This document shows positions 8,758 through 17,809 of a stretch of DNA of 64,000 bases, piece after piece. Position numbers and translations under genes: made by a program. The stretch covers positions 53,501 to 117,500 of the forward strand of contig NZ_CANLAG010000006.1 in NCBI RefSeq assembly GCF_947488715.1, in the 5' to 3' direction. The notes beneath the pieces were generated by a model. It searched no databases. It was not told where the DNA came from and worked only from the letters and a program-made list of their open reading frames with translations. The number at the start of each line of letters is the position of its first letter. Position 1 is the stretch's first letter. Source of the stretch: an uncultured Tateyamaria sp. Lineage in GTDB: Bacteria; Pseudomonadota; Alphaproteobacteria; Rhodobacterales; Rhodobacteraceae.

Positions 8758-8815
8758 GGTGCGCGATGAACGCGCACCCTACCATCACGCGTAGGGTGCG
8801 TACTTACTGCGCACC
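8758..8815. repeat. Paired palindromes between convergent leuA and YceI gene (likely terminator, REP-like)
   Basis: Two related hairpins in tandem. The first pairs GGTGCGCG (8758-8765) with CGCGCACC (8771-8778) around an ATGAA loop, directly after the leuA stop. The second pairs GGTGCG (8795-8800) with CGCACC (8810-8815). The two share the GGTGCG core and flank a CGCGTAGGG joint. Their place between convergent genes suggests two-way termination; the shared core suggests a dispersed extragenic palindrome family. No U-tract. Confidence 0.55.
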
Positions 8816-8826
8816 GCTACACGACG

Positions 8827-9420
8827 TCAGCCGCTGGTGCCGTCCGCTTCAAACATCAGGCGCAGTGTCACCGGCACTGCACGCACGATGTTGGGCAAGC
8901 TCGCCAGCTCCATCAACTTGTCCACGCCGGGGTCAATCTCTGCATCCGCTGTCGACAGGAAAATCATGCTGTCGGTCGTGACCATGACCTTGTCCTCGGC
9001 CAGGCGCATGATGAACAGATCACCATAAAGCGGCACTTCGACGCCCAGCAGTTCCAGGTTTCCGTCCACTTCCATCACGGTGCTGTCGCCCACCGCCACT
9101 GCGTCCAGTACCGCCATGTCGATTTGCGCGTCAATCGCGGCACGCGGCGCGTTCTTGAACACATATTCGATCATCCGCTCATTGCGGATATCGATGTTCG
9201 TCTCGACGGAACTGAGGTCGATGCCCAATGCAACCGCACCGTCCGCACCCACTGTGCCGTCGATGGACTTAAAGCTGTGAACCTCACCCAAATCGTTGAA
9301 TTTGATCGACCCAAAGGCCAGCTTGGATGCGGCCCCATCCAGGGTCCAGCTGTCGGCCTGCGCGGCCCCTGCTGTCAGTGCCAGAGCCAGCCCGAAACAG
9401 GCAGTGCGAAACGAAGTCAT
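8827..9420 (-). CDS. YceI family periplasmic lipid-binding protein
   Basis: A 197-residue protein with a Sec signal peptide (MTSFRTACFGLALALTAGA..., cleavage after AQA near residue 22). The mature sequence WTLDGAASKLAFGSIKFNDLGEVHSF and the later DLSSVETNIDIRNERM segment match the YceI lipocalin-like fold, which binds polyisoprenoid-type ligands in the periplasm. Physiological role is not settled for most members. Monocistronic, convergent with leuA. A GGAGGATCAC ribosome site precedes the ATG. Confidence 0.9.
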   Translation of the reverse strand: MTSFRTACFGLALALTAGAAQADSWTLDGAASKLAFGSIKFNDLGEVHSFKSIDGTVGADGAVALGIDLSSVETNIDIRNERMIEYVFKNAPRAAIDAQIDMAVLDAVAVGDSTVMEVDGNLELLGVEVPLYGDLFIMRLAEDKVMVTTDSMIFLSTADAEIDPGVDKLMELASLPNIVRAVPVTLRLMFEADGTSG

Positions 9421-9577
9421 GTGATCCTCCCGAAATCCTATGTGGTCCCGGCTGCAATGGCCAGGGCATGACGGAAACAGCGCAGGCGGGCCATTTATTC
9501 ATCCACGACCGAAAATAATTTCTAGACGGAACCGCAGGTTGGCAAAAGACCGCCGACAATGCCCCGTTTTCGGCCCT

Positions 9578-10777
<1,200 letters not shown>

Positions 10778-10805
10778 AACACCGGCTGCGAAATTTAACA
10801 TAATA

Positions 10806-10821
10806 TGTCCCCGCGGGGACA
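10806..10821. repeat. 16-bp perfect palindrome, copy 1
   Basis: TGTCCCCGCGGGGACA, in the 117-base gap between mreB and mreC. The same 16-mer occurs inside dut (21239) and downstream of the rRNA genes (59368). Possible protein-binding site or dispersed element. Confidence 0.8.
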
Positions 10822-10894
10822 AAGAGTTGACTTGCTCCAATGGGGCAAATGTCAGACCATCAGCGCAACGGACCAAACATGGGGTGACTTCGCC

Positions 10895-11788
10895 TTGGCT
10901 AAGGACCGCGGACAGGTCGACTATGCAGGCCCGCTACGGCGGCTTGTTCTGGCTGTTCTGGTGTTGGCGCTGACGGGTGTCTTTCTGCTGTGGCGCATCG
11001 ACAGCCCGCGTGTGGAACGGTTCCGGGCGCAAGTCACGGACCGCATCGTGCCCAACATGGACTGGGCCATGGCCCCCGTCACTGGCACCGTCAACCTGAT
11101 CCGCGATTTCCAGAGCTACCGGCGCATCGCCGAACAGAACACCGAACTGCGCCGCGAGGTGCGGCAGATGCAGGCGTGGAAAGAGGCGGCGCTCCAGCTT
11201 GAACAGGAAAACGCGCGTCTGCTCGACCTGAACAACGTTCGGCTTGATCCGCGCCTGACCTACATCACGGGCGTGGTGCTGGCCGACAGCGGGTCACCGT
11301 TCCGCCAGTCCGTGCTGCTGAACGTCGGCGCGCGCGATGGCATCGTCGAAGGGTGGGCCACCATGGATGGCATCGGCCTCGTGGGTCGGGTGTCGGGCGT
11401 GGCCCAGAACACATCGCGCGTGATCATGGTCACCGACGCATCCAGCCGTGTGCCGGCCGTCATCCAACCCTCGGGCCAACGCGCCATCGTTGCAGGTGAT
11501 AACAGCGCAGCACCCCCCATCGACTTTCTCGAAAACCCCGACCTCGTGCGCCCTGGCGACCGGGTCATCACCAGCGGCGACGGCGGCGTCTTTCCCGCTG
11601 GTCTGTTGATCGGCCAGGTCGCGGCGGACCCCGGCGGGCGGCTACGCGTGCGGCTGGCGGCGGACTATGAACGGCTCGAATTTCTGCGGGTGTTGCGCCA
11701 CTACGGCAACGAACCGGTGTCCGACGACAGCAATGTGTTGGCCCCCGGCGGCGCCGCATCGCTGTTGGAAGCGGAGGGGTCGGAATGA
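10895..11788 (+). CDS. mreC: Rod shape-determining protein MreC (TTG start)
   Basis: Bitopic inner-membrane protein of the elongasome that activates PBP2 from the periplasm. From the TTG at 10895 it reads MAKDRGQVDYAGPLRRL, a cytoplasmic tail, then one transmembrane helix (LVLAVLVLALTGVFLLW), a coiled-coil region around RRIAEQNTELRREVRQMQAWKE split over residues 80-110, and the beta-barrel MreC domain (GVVLADSGSPFRQSVLLNVG). 297 residues. An ATG at 10805 would add 30 residues with no family resemblance and overlap the palindrome; GGGGTG before the TTG supports the shorter form. Overlaps mreD by four bases. Confidence 0.88.
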   Translation: MAKDRGQVDYAGPLRRLVLAVLVLALTGVFLLWRIDSPRVERFRAQVTDRIVPNMDWAMAPVTGTVNLIRDFQSYRRIAEQNTELRREVRQMQAWKEAALQLEQENARLLDLNNVRLDPRLTYITGVVLADSGSPFRQSVLLNVGARDGIVEGWATMDGIGLVGRVSGVAQNTSRVIMVTDASSRVPAVIQPSGQRAIVAGDNSAAPPIDFLENPDLVRPGDRVITSGDGGVFPAGLLIGQVAADPGGRLRVRLAADYERLEFLRVLRHYGNEPVSDDSNVLAPGGAASLLEAEGSE

Positions 11789-12324
11789 ACGAGCTGAGCC
11801 CACTGCGCCTGTGGATGATGCGCGGCAGCTTTACCGCGCTGATCCTCGGCATCCTCTTTTTCCATCTGCTGCCGCTCCAGACATCGACGGGTGGGTTGAT
11901 CTGGCCAGACCTCGTGCTGGGCTTTGCCCTTGCGTGGTCCGTCCGGCGGCCCGAATTTGTGCCCGCCGTTCTGTTGGCCGCCGTTTTCCTGCTGGCGGAT
12001 CTGTTGCTGCAACGCCCGCCGGGTCTTTGGGCATTGCTGGCGTTGATCGCCTGCGAACAGCTCAAGGCGCAGTCGCGCAGCCTGCGTGACGCCAGCCTCG
12101 CGACCGAACTGGCATCGGTCGGCGCATGGATCATCGGGATCGGCATCGCCTATCACATGGTGCTGGCCCTGCTGTTGGTGGACCGGCCGGCCTTTGGCCT
12201 GGTAGTGATCCAGATGATCGCCACAGCACTGGCCTATCCGCTGGTCATTGCCGTCACCCATGCCGTCATGGGTGTGCGCAAGGCCGCAGCCAATGACATC
12301 GGCGGCAAGGGAGCCCGATCATGA
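11785..12324 (+). CDS. mreD: Rod shape-determining protein MreD
   Basis: A 179-residue polytopic inner-membrane protein of the elongasome, partner of MreC. About five hydrophobic helices are visible, starting with FTALILGILFFHLLPLQ. Sequence conservation in this family is low; identity rests on topology, length and its place between mreC and mrdA, with ATGA overlaps on both sides. Confidence 0.9.
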   Translation: MNELSPLRLWMMRGSFTALILGILFFHLLPLQTSTGGLIWPDLVLGFALAWSVRRPEFVPAVLLAAVFLLADLLLQRPPGLWALLALIACEQLKAQSRSLRDASLATELASVGAWIIGIGIAYHMVLALLLVDRPAFGLVVIQMIATALAYPLVIAVTHAVMGVRKAAANDIGGKGARS

Positions 12325-14264
12325 AACGCCCCCGCGTCGATACCGAGGCGAACCACCGCCTGATCACCCGCCGGGCTGCGATCCTGGGCGGTGTGCAGCT
12401 TGCCTTTGTCGCGGGTCTGGGCGCGCGGATGCAATTCCTGCAAGTCGATCAGGCCGATCAGTTCCGCCTGCTGGCCGAAGAAAACCGGATCAATATCCGC
12501 CTCATCCCGCCATCCCGTGGCGAAGTGTTCGACCGCAACGGCGTGCCGCTCGCTCGCAACGTGCCCAGCTACCGCATCGTCATTGTCCCCGAGGATGCAG
12601 GTGATGTCGAAGACGTGGTGAACCGCCTCAACCAGATTGTGCCGCTGGACCCCGACGAGGTTGAGCGTGCGGTGGCCGAGATGAAACGCTCGGCCCCGTT
12701 CTTGCCGATCACCTTTGCCGATGAGGTGACATGGGAAGACCTGAGCCGTGTCAGCGTGAACGCCCCGGCGCTGCCCGGCGTCACACCCGAAGTTGGCCTG
12801 AGCCGCGTGTACCCGCTGGGATCGGACTATGCGCATGTGCTGGGCTATGTCGGGCCGGTCAGCGACTATGATCTGGAGCGGATCGAGGATCAGGACCCGC
12901 TGTTGCGCATCCCGCGATTCCAGATCGGCAAAGTGGGCGTCGAGGCCAAGGCCGAAGGCGCGCTGCGCGGCAAGGGCGGTGCCAAACGGGTCGAGGTGAA
13001 CGCCACCGGGCGGGTGATGCGCGAACTGGACCGGCGCGAAGGCACGTCAGGCGCCGACCTGCAACTGACCATTGATTCCAAGCTGCAAAGCTATGTTCAG
13101 GCGCGCCTGAACGGCGAAAGCGCCAGTGCTATCGTCATGGATGTCCAGAGCGGCGATCTGCTGGCGATTGCCTCGGCACCTACATTCGACCCCAACCTCT
13201 TCGTGCGGGGCATTTCTTCGCGTGATTACAATGCGTTGACCGAGAACAAGTATCGGCCACTTGCGTCGAAATCCGTGCAGGGGACCTATCCGCCGGGATC
13301 GACGTTCAAGATGATCACGGCCATGGCCGCCCTCGAAGAGGGGCTGATCGGGCCGGACGACACCGTGTATTGCCCCGGCCACCTCGAAGTGGCGGAACGC
13401 AAGTTCCACTGCTGGAAACGGGCGGGCCACGGTTGGGTCGACTTGCAGAACTCGCTCAAGCAATCCTGCGACGTTTACTACTACGACCTCGCCCTCAAGG
13501 TGGGGATCGAGAAGATTTCGGCCATGGCCAACCGGTTTGGTCTGGGCGTGCGCCACGACGTTCCAATGTCGGCGGTGGCCAGTGGCCTGACCCCGACAAA
13601 GGACTGGAAGGCGCGCGTGCACGGCCAGGACTGGGTGATTGGTGACACGGTGAACGCGTCCATCGGGCAGGGCTATATGCTCGCGTCCCCACTGCAACTG
13701 GCAGTGATGACGGCGCGGCTCGCCAGTGGACGCGCGGTGGAGCCACGACTGGTCAAAACGGTGGACGGGGTCGAACAGCCCAGCGGCACCGGTGAGAGCC
13801 TTGGCGTGAACGAAAACAACCTGCGCAAGATGCGGCGGGCGATGTACGAGGTCGTCAACGACCGGCGCGGCACAGCCTATGGCAGCCGCATCATCGAAGA
13901 CGCGATGCGCATGGCGGGCAAGACCGGCACCAGCCAGGTCCGCAACATCACCACCGCAGAACGCGCGCGCGGCGTGACCCGCAACGAGGATTTGCCGTGG
14001 GAGCGTCGGGACCACGCGCTGTTCGTGAACTTTGCCCCCTATGACAATCCGAAATACGCAGTGGCGGTTGTTGTGGAACATGGCGGCGGCGGGTCCAAGG
14101 CCGCGGCCCCCATCGCGCGCGATGTGACCTTGCAGGCGCTCTATGGCGAAGAGCCGCCGCTTGACGCCTACCCGACAAAGGACCGTGGCCGGATCAAGGA
14201 ACAGCAACGCGTGCTCAGGGGTATTGAGCCTGTCGCCAACATCTCGGGCAAGGATCAGGCATGA
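12321..14264 (+). CDS. mrdA: Penicillin-binding protein 2 (elongasome transpeptidase)
   Basis: Class B PBP that cross-links peptidoglycan during side-wall growth, partner of RodA. 647 residues: a short cytoplasmic tail, one membrane anchor (about residues 20-38), the pedestal domain (RINIRLIPPSRGEVFDRNG) and the transpeptidase domain with active-site S327-T-F-K330 (PPGSTFK), the SCD form of the SxN motif (KQSCDVYYYD) and KTG (AGKTGTSQV). Translationally coupled to mreD and rodA by ATGA overlaps. All catalytic residues are present. Confidence 0.96.
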   Translation: MKRPRVDTEANHRLITRRAAILGGVQLAFVAGLGARMQFLQVDQADQFRLLAEENRINIRLIPPSRGEVFDRNGVPLARNVPSYRIVIVPEDAGDVEDVVNRLNQIVPLDPDEVERAVAEMKRSAPFLPITFADEVTWEDLSRVSVNAPALPGVTPEVGLSRVYPLGSDYAHVLGYVGPVSDYDLERIEDQDPLLRIPRFQIGKVGVEAKAEGALRGKGGAKRVEVNATGRVMRELDRREGTSGADLQLTIDSKLQSYVQARLNGESASAIVMDVQSGDLLAIASAPTFDPNLFVRGISSRDYNALTENKYRPLASKSVQGTYPPGSTFKMITAMAALEEGLIGPDDTVYCPGHLEVAERKFHCWKRAGHGWVDLQNSLKQSCDVYYYDLALKVGIEKISAMANRFGLGVRHDVPMSAVASGLTPTKDWKARVHGQDWVIGDTVNASIGQGYMLASPLQLAVMTARLASGRAVEPRLVKTVDGVEQPSGTGESLGVNENNLRKMRRAMYEVVNDRRGTAYGSRIIEDAMRMAGKTGTSQVRNITTAERARGVTRNEDLPWERRDHALFVNFAPYDNPKYAVAVVVEHGGGGSKAAAPIARDVTLQALYGEEPPLDAYPTKDRGRIKEQQRVLRGIEPVANISGKDQA

Positions 14265-15400
14265 GCTATCTTGAGTATACGGTCAAACACGTGCCTGCGG
14301 GCCCGCGCAAGATTCTGTATATGAACTGGCCACTTGCGCTGTTGCTGGCAGCGGTGGCGGGTGTCGGGTTTCTGATGCTCTATTCCGTGGCGGGCGGGTC
14401 GTTCAGCCCCTGGGCCGAGCCGCAGATGAAACGGTTTGCCGCCGGGTTTGTCCTGATGATGATGATTGCCATGGTGCCGATCTGGTTCTGGCGCAACATG
14501 GCGAGCCTGGCCTATCTGGGGTCGCTTGCGCTGTTGCTGGCTGTCGAGTTCTTTGGGTCTGTCGGGATGGGTGCGCAGCGCTGGATCGACCTGGGGTTCA
14601 TGCGCCTGCAGCCGTCCGAGTTGATGAAAGTCACACTGGTTCTGATGCTGGCCGCCTACTACGACTGGTTGCCCGCATACCGCAAATCGCGGCCCTTTTG
14701 GGTGCTTCTGCCGGTGCTTTTGATCCTGATCCCAACTGCGCTGGTGCTCAAGCAGCCCGACCTTGGTACCTCGATCCTGCTGATGGCGGCGGGTGGTGGC
14801 CTGATGTTCCTTGCCGGTGTCCACTGGGCCTATTTTGCCGCTGTCTTCGCAGCGGGTGCGGGGTTGGTGACAGCCGTTCTGCAATCGCGGGCAACGGACT
14901 GGCAACTGCTCAAGGACTATCAATTCCGGCGCATCGACACGTTTCTGGACCCAAGTTCTGACCCGTTGGGCGCGGGCTATCACATCACGCAGTCCAAGAT
15001 CGCATTAGGATCGGGGGGCTGGACCGGACGTGGGTTCATGCAGGGCACGCAGTCGCGGCTGAACTTTCTGCCGGAAAAGCACACCGACTTTATCTTTACC
15101 ACGCTGGCCGAGGAATTCGGGTTCATCGGGGCGTTTTCGCTGCTGGCGCTCTATGCGCTGATCATCCTGTTTTGTGTCGCCTCTGCTGTGGCCAACAAGG
15201 ACAGGTTTTCGTCGCTGCTGACGCTGGGGATTGCGCTGAATTTCTTCCTGTTCTTTGCGGTGAACATGTCGATGGTCATGGGGCTGGCACCGGTTGTGGG
15301 TGTGCCGCTGCCGCTGGTCAGCTATGGCGGGTCGGCGATGCTGGTTCTGATGCTGGCCTTTGGGCTGGCCCAAAGCGCGCACGTCCACCGACCGCGATGA
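14261..15400 (+). CDS. rodA: Peptidoglycan glycosyltransferase RodA
   Basis: SEDS-family polymerase that extends glycan strands from lipid II with PBP2. 379 residues with about ten transmembrane helices. The family-specific loop TQSRLNFLPEKHTDFIFTT and the ending GVPLPLVSYGGSAML are present. Starts at ATG 14261 overlapping the mrdA stop; its own stop overlaps the next small gene, so at least six genes are read together. Confidence 0.96.
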   Translation: MSYLEYTVKHVPAGPRKILYMNWPLALLLAAVAGVGFLMLYSVAGGSFSPWAEPQMKRFAAGFVLMMMIAMVPIWFWRNMASLAYLGSLALLLAVEFFGSVGMGAQRWIDLGFMRLQPSELMKVTLVLMLAAYYDWLPAYRKSRPFWVLLPVLLILIPTALVLKQPDLGTSILLMAAGGGLMFLAGVHWAYFAAVFAAGAGLVTAVLQSRATDWQLLKDYQFRRIDTFLDPSSDPLGAGYHITQSKIALGSGGWTGRGFMQGTQSRLNFLPEKHTDFIFTTLAEEFGFIGAFSLLALYALIILFCVASAVANKDRFSSLLTLGIALNFFLFFAVNMSMVMGLAPVVGVPLPLVSYGGSAMLVLMLAFGLAQSAHVHRPR

Positions 15401-15870
15401 CGCATCTGGCCCCGTTTGAGCCGCGTGCCGTCATGGCGCTGAGCCCGGTGCACCAACACGGCTGGACATTGAAACGCTATGCCGTCCTGGCCGAGGGCCG
15501 CGCGTTTGACGACGCGGTTGCCGAGGCTGCGTCCGACGCGGCGGTGACACGCCTGCCACAGCCGGGGGTGTTGGCCGATGCAACGGGCAATCACGGCGTC
15601 GGGTTTCAGATCATCCACTTTGCCGAAACGGCGGTTGTTGCGCCGCTGTTTTATTGGCAATGGGGCAGCGTGCTGGCGCACGGCGATCAGTTGCGCGCCC
15701 CCTGGAGCAACCCCACAGAGTTCGCAACCGGTGCGACCGAGGTGTTCGGTTGTGTGTGGGAGATGGACATCGTCACGTTCGAAGTCGCCGCCTGGAAACG
15801 CACAGTGTTGAGCGGGCAGGACACCCCGGAATACCGGCTGGCCAGATATCTCGCGGCACACGTCGCCTGA
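15397..15870 (+). CDS. Conserved-looking protein of unknown function downstream of rodA
   Basis: A 157-residue soluble protein, MTHLAPFEPRAVMALSPVHQ..., with no signal peptide or membrane segment. The start is ATG 15397, which overlaps the rodA stop as ATGA, so it is co-translated with the elongasome operon. I do not recognise a domain. Aromatic- and His-rich centre (NHGVGFQIIHFAETAVVAPLF, split near residue 75) suggests a compact alpha/beta fold. A link to wall growth is only by position. Confidence 0.75.
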   Translation: MTHLAPFEPRAVMALSPVHQHGWTLKRYAVLAEGRAFDDAVAEAASDAAVTRLPQPGVLADATGNHGVGFQIIHFAETAVVAPLFYWQWGSVLAHGDQLRAPWSNPTEFATGATEVFGCVWEMDIVTFEVAAWKRTVLSGQDTPEYRLARYLAAHVA

Positions 15871-15974
15871 CGCGACCCATCACCACATCCACTGAGATCC
15901 ATCACAAGCGATTGTTGTGCATCCGAGGATCAAGACGCTACACCGATCACAGATGTCGCTGACCGGAGTATCCC

Positions 15975-16385
15975 ATGGCCCTTTTTCACCTCGCCTTCAA
16001 CGTATCCGACCTGGATGACACCCGCGGCTTTTACGGCACATTGCTGGGATGCAAAGAGGGGCGGAGCACTGACACCTGGGTCGATTTCGACTTTTTCGGC
16101 CACCAACTGAGCTGCCATCTCGGCAAACCTTTTGACAGCGCGCCGACAGGCAAGGTGGGCAATTGCGATGTGCCGATGCCGCATTTTGGTGCCGTGCTGC
16201 CGATGGCGGACTGGCGCGCGTTGGCGGACAAGCTGACGGCGGCGGGCATTGAGTTTATCCTCGAACCGCAGATCCGTTTCGAGGGGGAGCCGGGCGAGCA
16301 GAGCACCATGTTCTTTACCGACCCGGCAGGGAACCCGATCGAGATCAAGGGCATGGCCAACCTTGATGCGGCGTTTGACACATGA
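15975..16385 (+). CDS. VOC (glyoxalase/dioxygenase-like) family protein
   Basis: A 136-residue single-chain vicinal-oxygen-chelate protein. FHLAFNVSDLDDTRGFYGTLLGC at the N-terminus and FFTDPAGNPIEIKG near the C-terminus are the paired beta-alpha-beta-beta-beta modules. Metal ligand candidates are His4, a central His and the late Glu. The substrate is unknown; similar proteins act on lactoylglutathione, dihydroxy-aromatics or antibiotics. Overlaps ghrA by four bases, so the two are coupled. Confidence 0.85.
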   Translation: MALFHLAFNVSDLDDTRGFYGTLLGCKEGRSTDTWVDFDFFGHQLSCHLGKPFDSAPTGKVGNCDVPMPHFGAVLPMADWRALADKLTAAGIEFILEPQIRFEGEPGEQSTMFFTDPAGNPIEIKGMANLDAAFDT

Positions 16386-17314
16386 CGGTCAACGTACTCT
16401 TTGCCGCCACTGCGGACCGCTGGGACCAATACGCAGCACCGCTCAGGGCCGAGATCGCAGCCGCAGGTGTGGAGGCGCATCTGGCGACGGATATACCGGC
16501 GGACGAGGTCGACTATATCGTCTATGCCCCCAACTCCGACGTGCAGGATTTCACGCCTTTCAGCCGCGCCAAGGCCGTGTTGAACCTGTGGGCGGGGGTT
16601 GAGGGGATTGTGGGCAATCCCACGCTGCACCTGCCGCTGTGCCGGATGGTCGACCCCGCGCTGACGCAGGGCATGGTGGAATGGGTGACAGGGCACGTGT
16701 TGCGCCTGCATCTGGGGATGGACAGCCATATCGGTGCCGCCCCCGGCACCTGGGAACCGGTTGCGCCGCCGTTGGCCTTTGACACCCGCGTCACCGTTCT
16801 GGGCCTTGGGGTCCTGGGCGCCGCCTGTGCCTCGGCGCTGGCGGGCTTGGGTTTCGACGTCGCAGGTTGGAGCCGGTCACCCAAGGTCATCGACGGCCTG
16901 ACCTGCCTGCACGGTGATGACGGTCTGCGCGAGGCGCTGGCGCGGGCGGACTACTGCGTGCTGCTGTTGCCCAGCACCGCGGCGACGGAAAACACGCTGA
17001 ATGCGGCGACGCTGGCCGCGATGCCGCGTGGGGCGCGCATCCTGAACCCCGGACGTGGGCAACTGATCGACGATGACGCCCTGCTACAGGCGTTAGACGC
17101 GGGCCAGATCGCGCACGCCACGCTGGATGTGTTTCGGGTCGAACCCTTGCCCATGGATCACCCGTACTGGACCCATCCCAGCGTGACCGTTACCCCGCAT
17201 GTGGCGTCCGAAACACGCGCCGCTTACGCATCGAAAACCGTGGCCGAGAACATACGGCGTGGCGAAACAGGCATGCCATTCCTGCACGTGGTGGACCGCA
17301 GCGCGGGCTACTGA
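16382..17314 (+). CDS. ghrA: Glyoxylate/hydroxypyruvate reductase A
   Basis: A 310-residue D-isomer 2-hydroxyacid dehydrogenase that reduces glyoxylate and hydroxypyruvate with NAD(P)H. The dinucleotide-binding motif is VLGLGVLGAACASALAGLGF, followed by the GWSRSP loop (an Arg after the second strand suggests NADPH). Catalytic residues: Arg in LNPGRGQL, Glu in DVFRVEPLP and His in VTPHVAS. The N-terminus (NVLFAATADRWDQYAAPL) matches the GhrA subgroup. Coupled to the upstream VOC gene. Confidence 0.9.
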   Translation: MTVNVLFAATADRWDQYAAPLRAEIAAAGVEAHLATDIPADEVDYIVYAPNSDVQDFTPFSRAKAVLNLWAGVEGIVGNPTLHLPLCRMVDPALTQGMVEWVTGHVLRLHLGMDSHIGAAPGTWEPVAPPLAFDTRVTVLGLGVLGAACASALAGLGFDVAGWSRSPKVIDGLTCLHGDDGLREALARADYCVLLLPSTAATENTLNAATLAAMPRGARILNPGRGQLIDDDALLQALDAGQIAHATLDVFRVEPLPMDHPYWTHPSVTVTPHVASETRAAYASKTVAENIRRGETGMPFLHVVDRSAGY

Positions 17315-17433
17315 TGTCAGGGGACGTGTTACAGATAGGTCACGGCGACTTGCTTTGATACGTGATCGGGGACCCATTAGGTCGGGGTCAAGCGCAGATG
17401 CTGCGTCTGCACAATAGTGACCCGGAGACCCAT

Positions 17434-17805
17434 ATGTTTCACCTCGTTTCCCGCCGGCTTCATGCCGCGATGGACTACCCCCTGGCCCTTGGCCTGATTG
17501 TCATGCCCTTTGCCTTTGGCATCGGAATGGGGGATGCGCTGCCTTTTGCGCTGTCGTTCGGAGCGGGTTTGCTGCTGTTGTTGGTGACGTCGCTGACCGA
17601 TCACGAAGCGGGTGTTCTGCCTGCCATTTCATTCCGGGCGCACCGGATCATCGACGGCATCATTGGCGCAGTTTTTGTCGCGGCGCCTCTGGGGTTCGGC
17701 TTTTCCAGCGGGGATACCCTGTATTACCTGACGGTGGGCCTGACAATTTTGGCCGTCGTATCAGCCCACCGTGATCCTGCCCCTGCGTTGGCAGCGGCAG
17801 AATAG
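17434..17805 (+). CDS. Small integral membrane protein, unknown function
   Basis: A 123-residue protein with four predicted membrane helices (around residues 12-30, 36-54, 70-90 and 95-112). The start is ATG 17434 (MFHLVSRRLH) behind a GGAG ribosome site; an open frame extends further upstream but lacks a good start. No family assigned with confidence; it resembles small SPW-repeat-like membrane proteins. Convergent with the peptidase gene. Confidence 0.7.
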   Translation: MFHLVSRRLHAAMDYPLALGLIVMPFAFGIGMGDALPFALSFGAGLLLLLVTSLTDHEAGVLPAISFRAHRIIDGIIGAVFVAAPLGFGFSSGDTLYYLTVGLTILAVVSAHRDPAPALAAAE

Positions 17806-17809
17806 TCGA

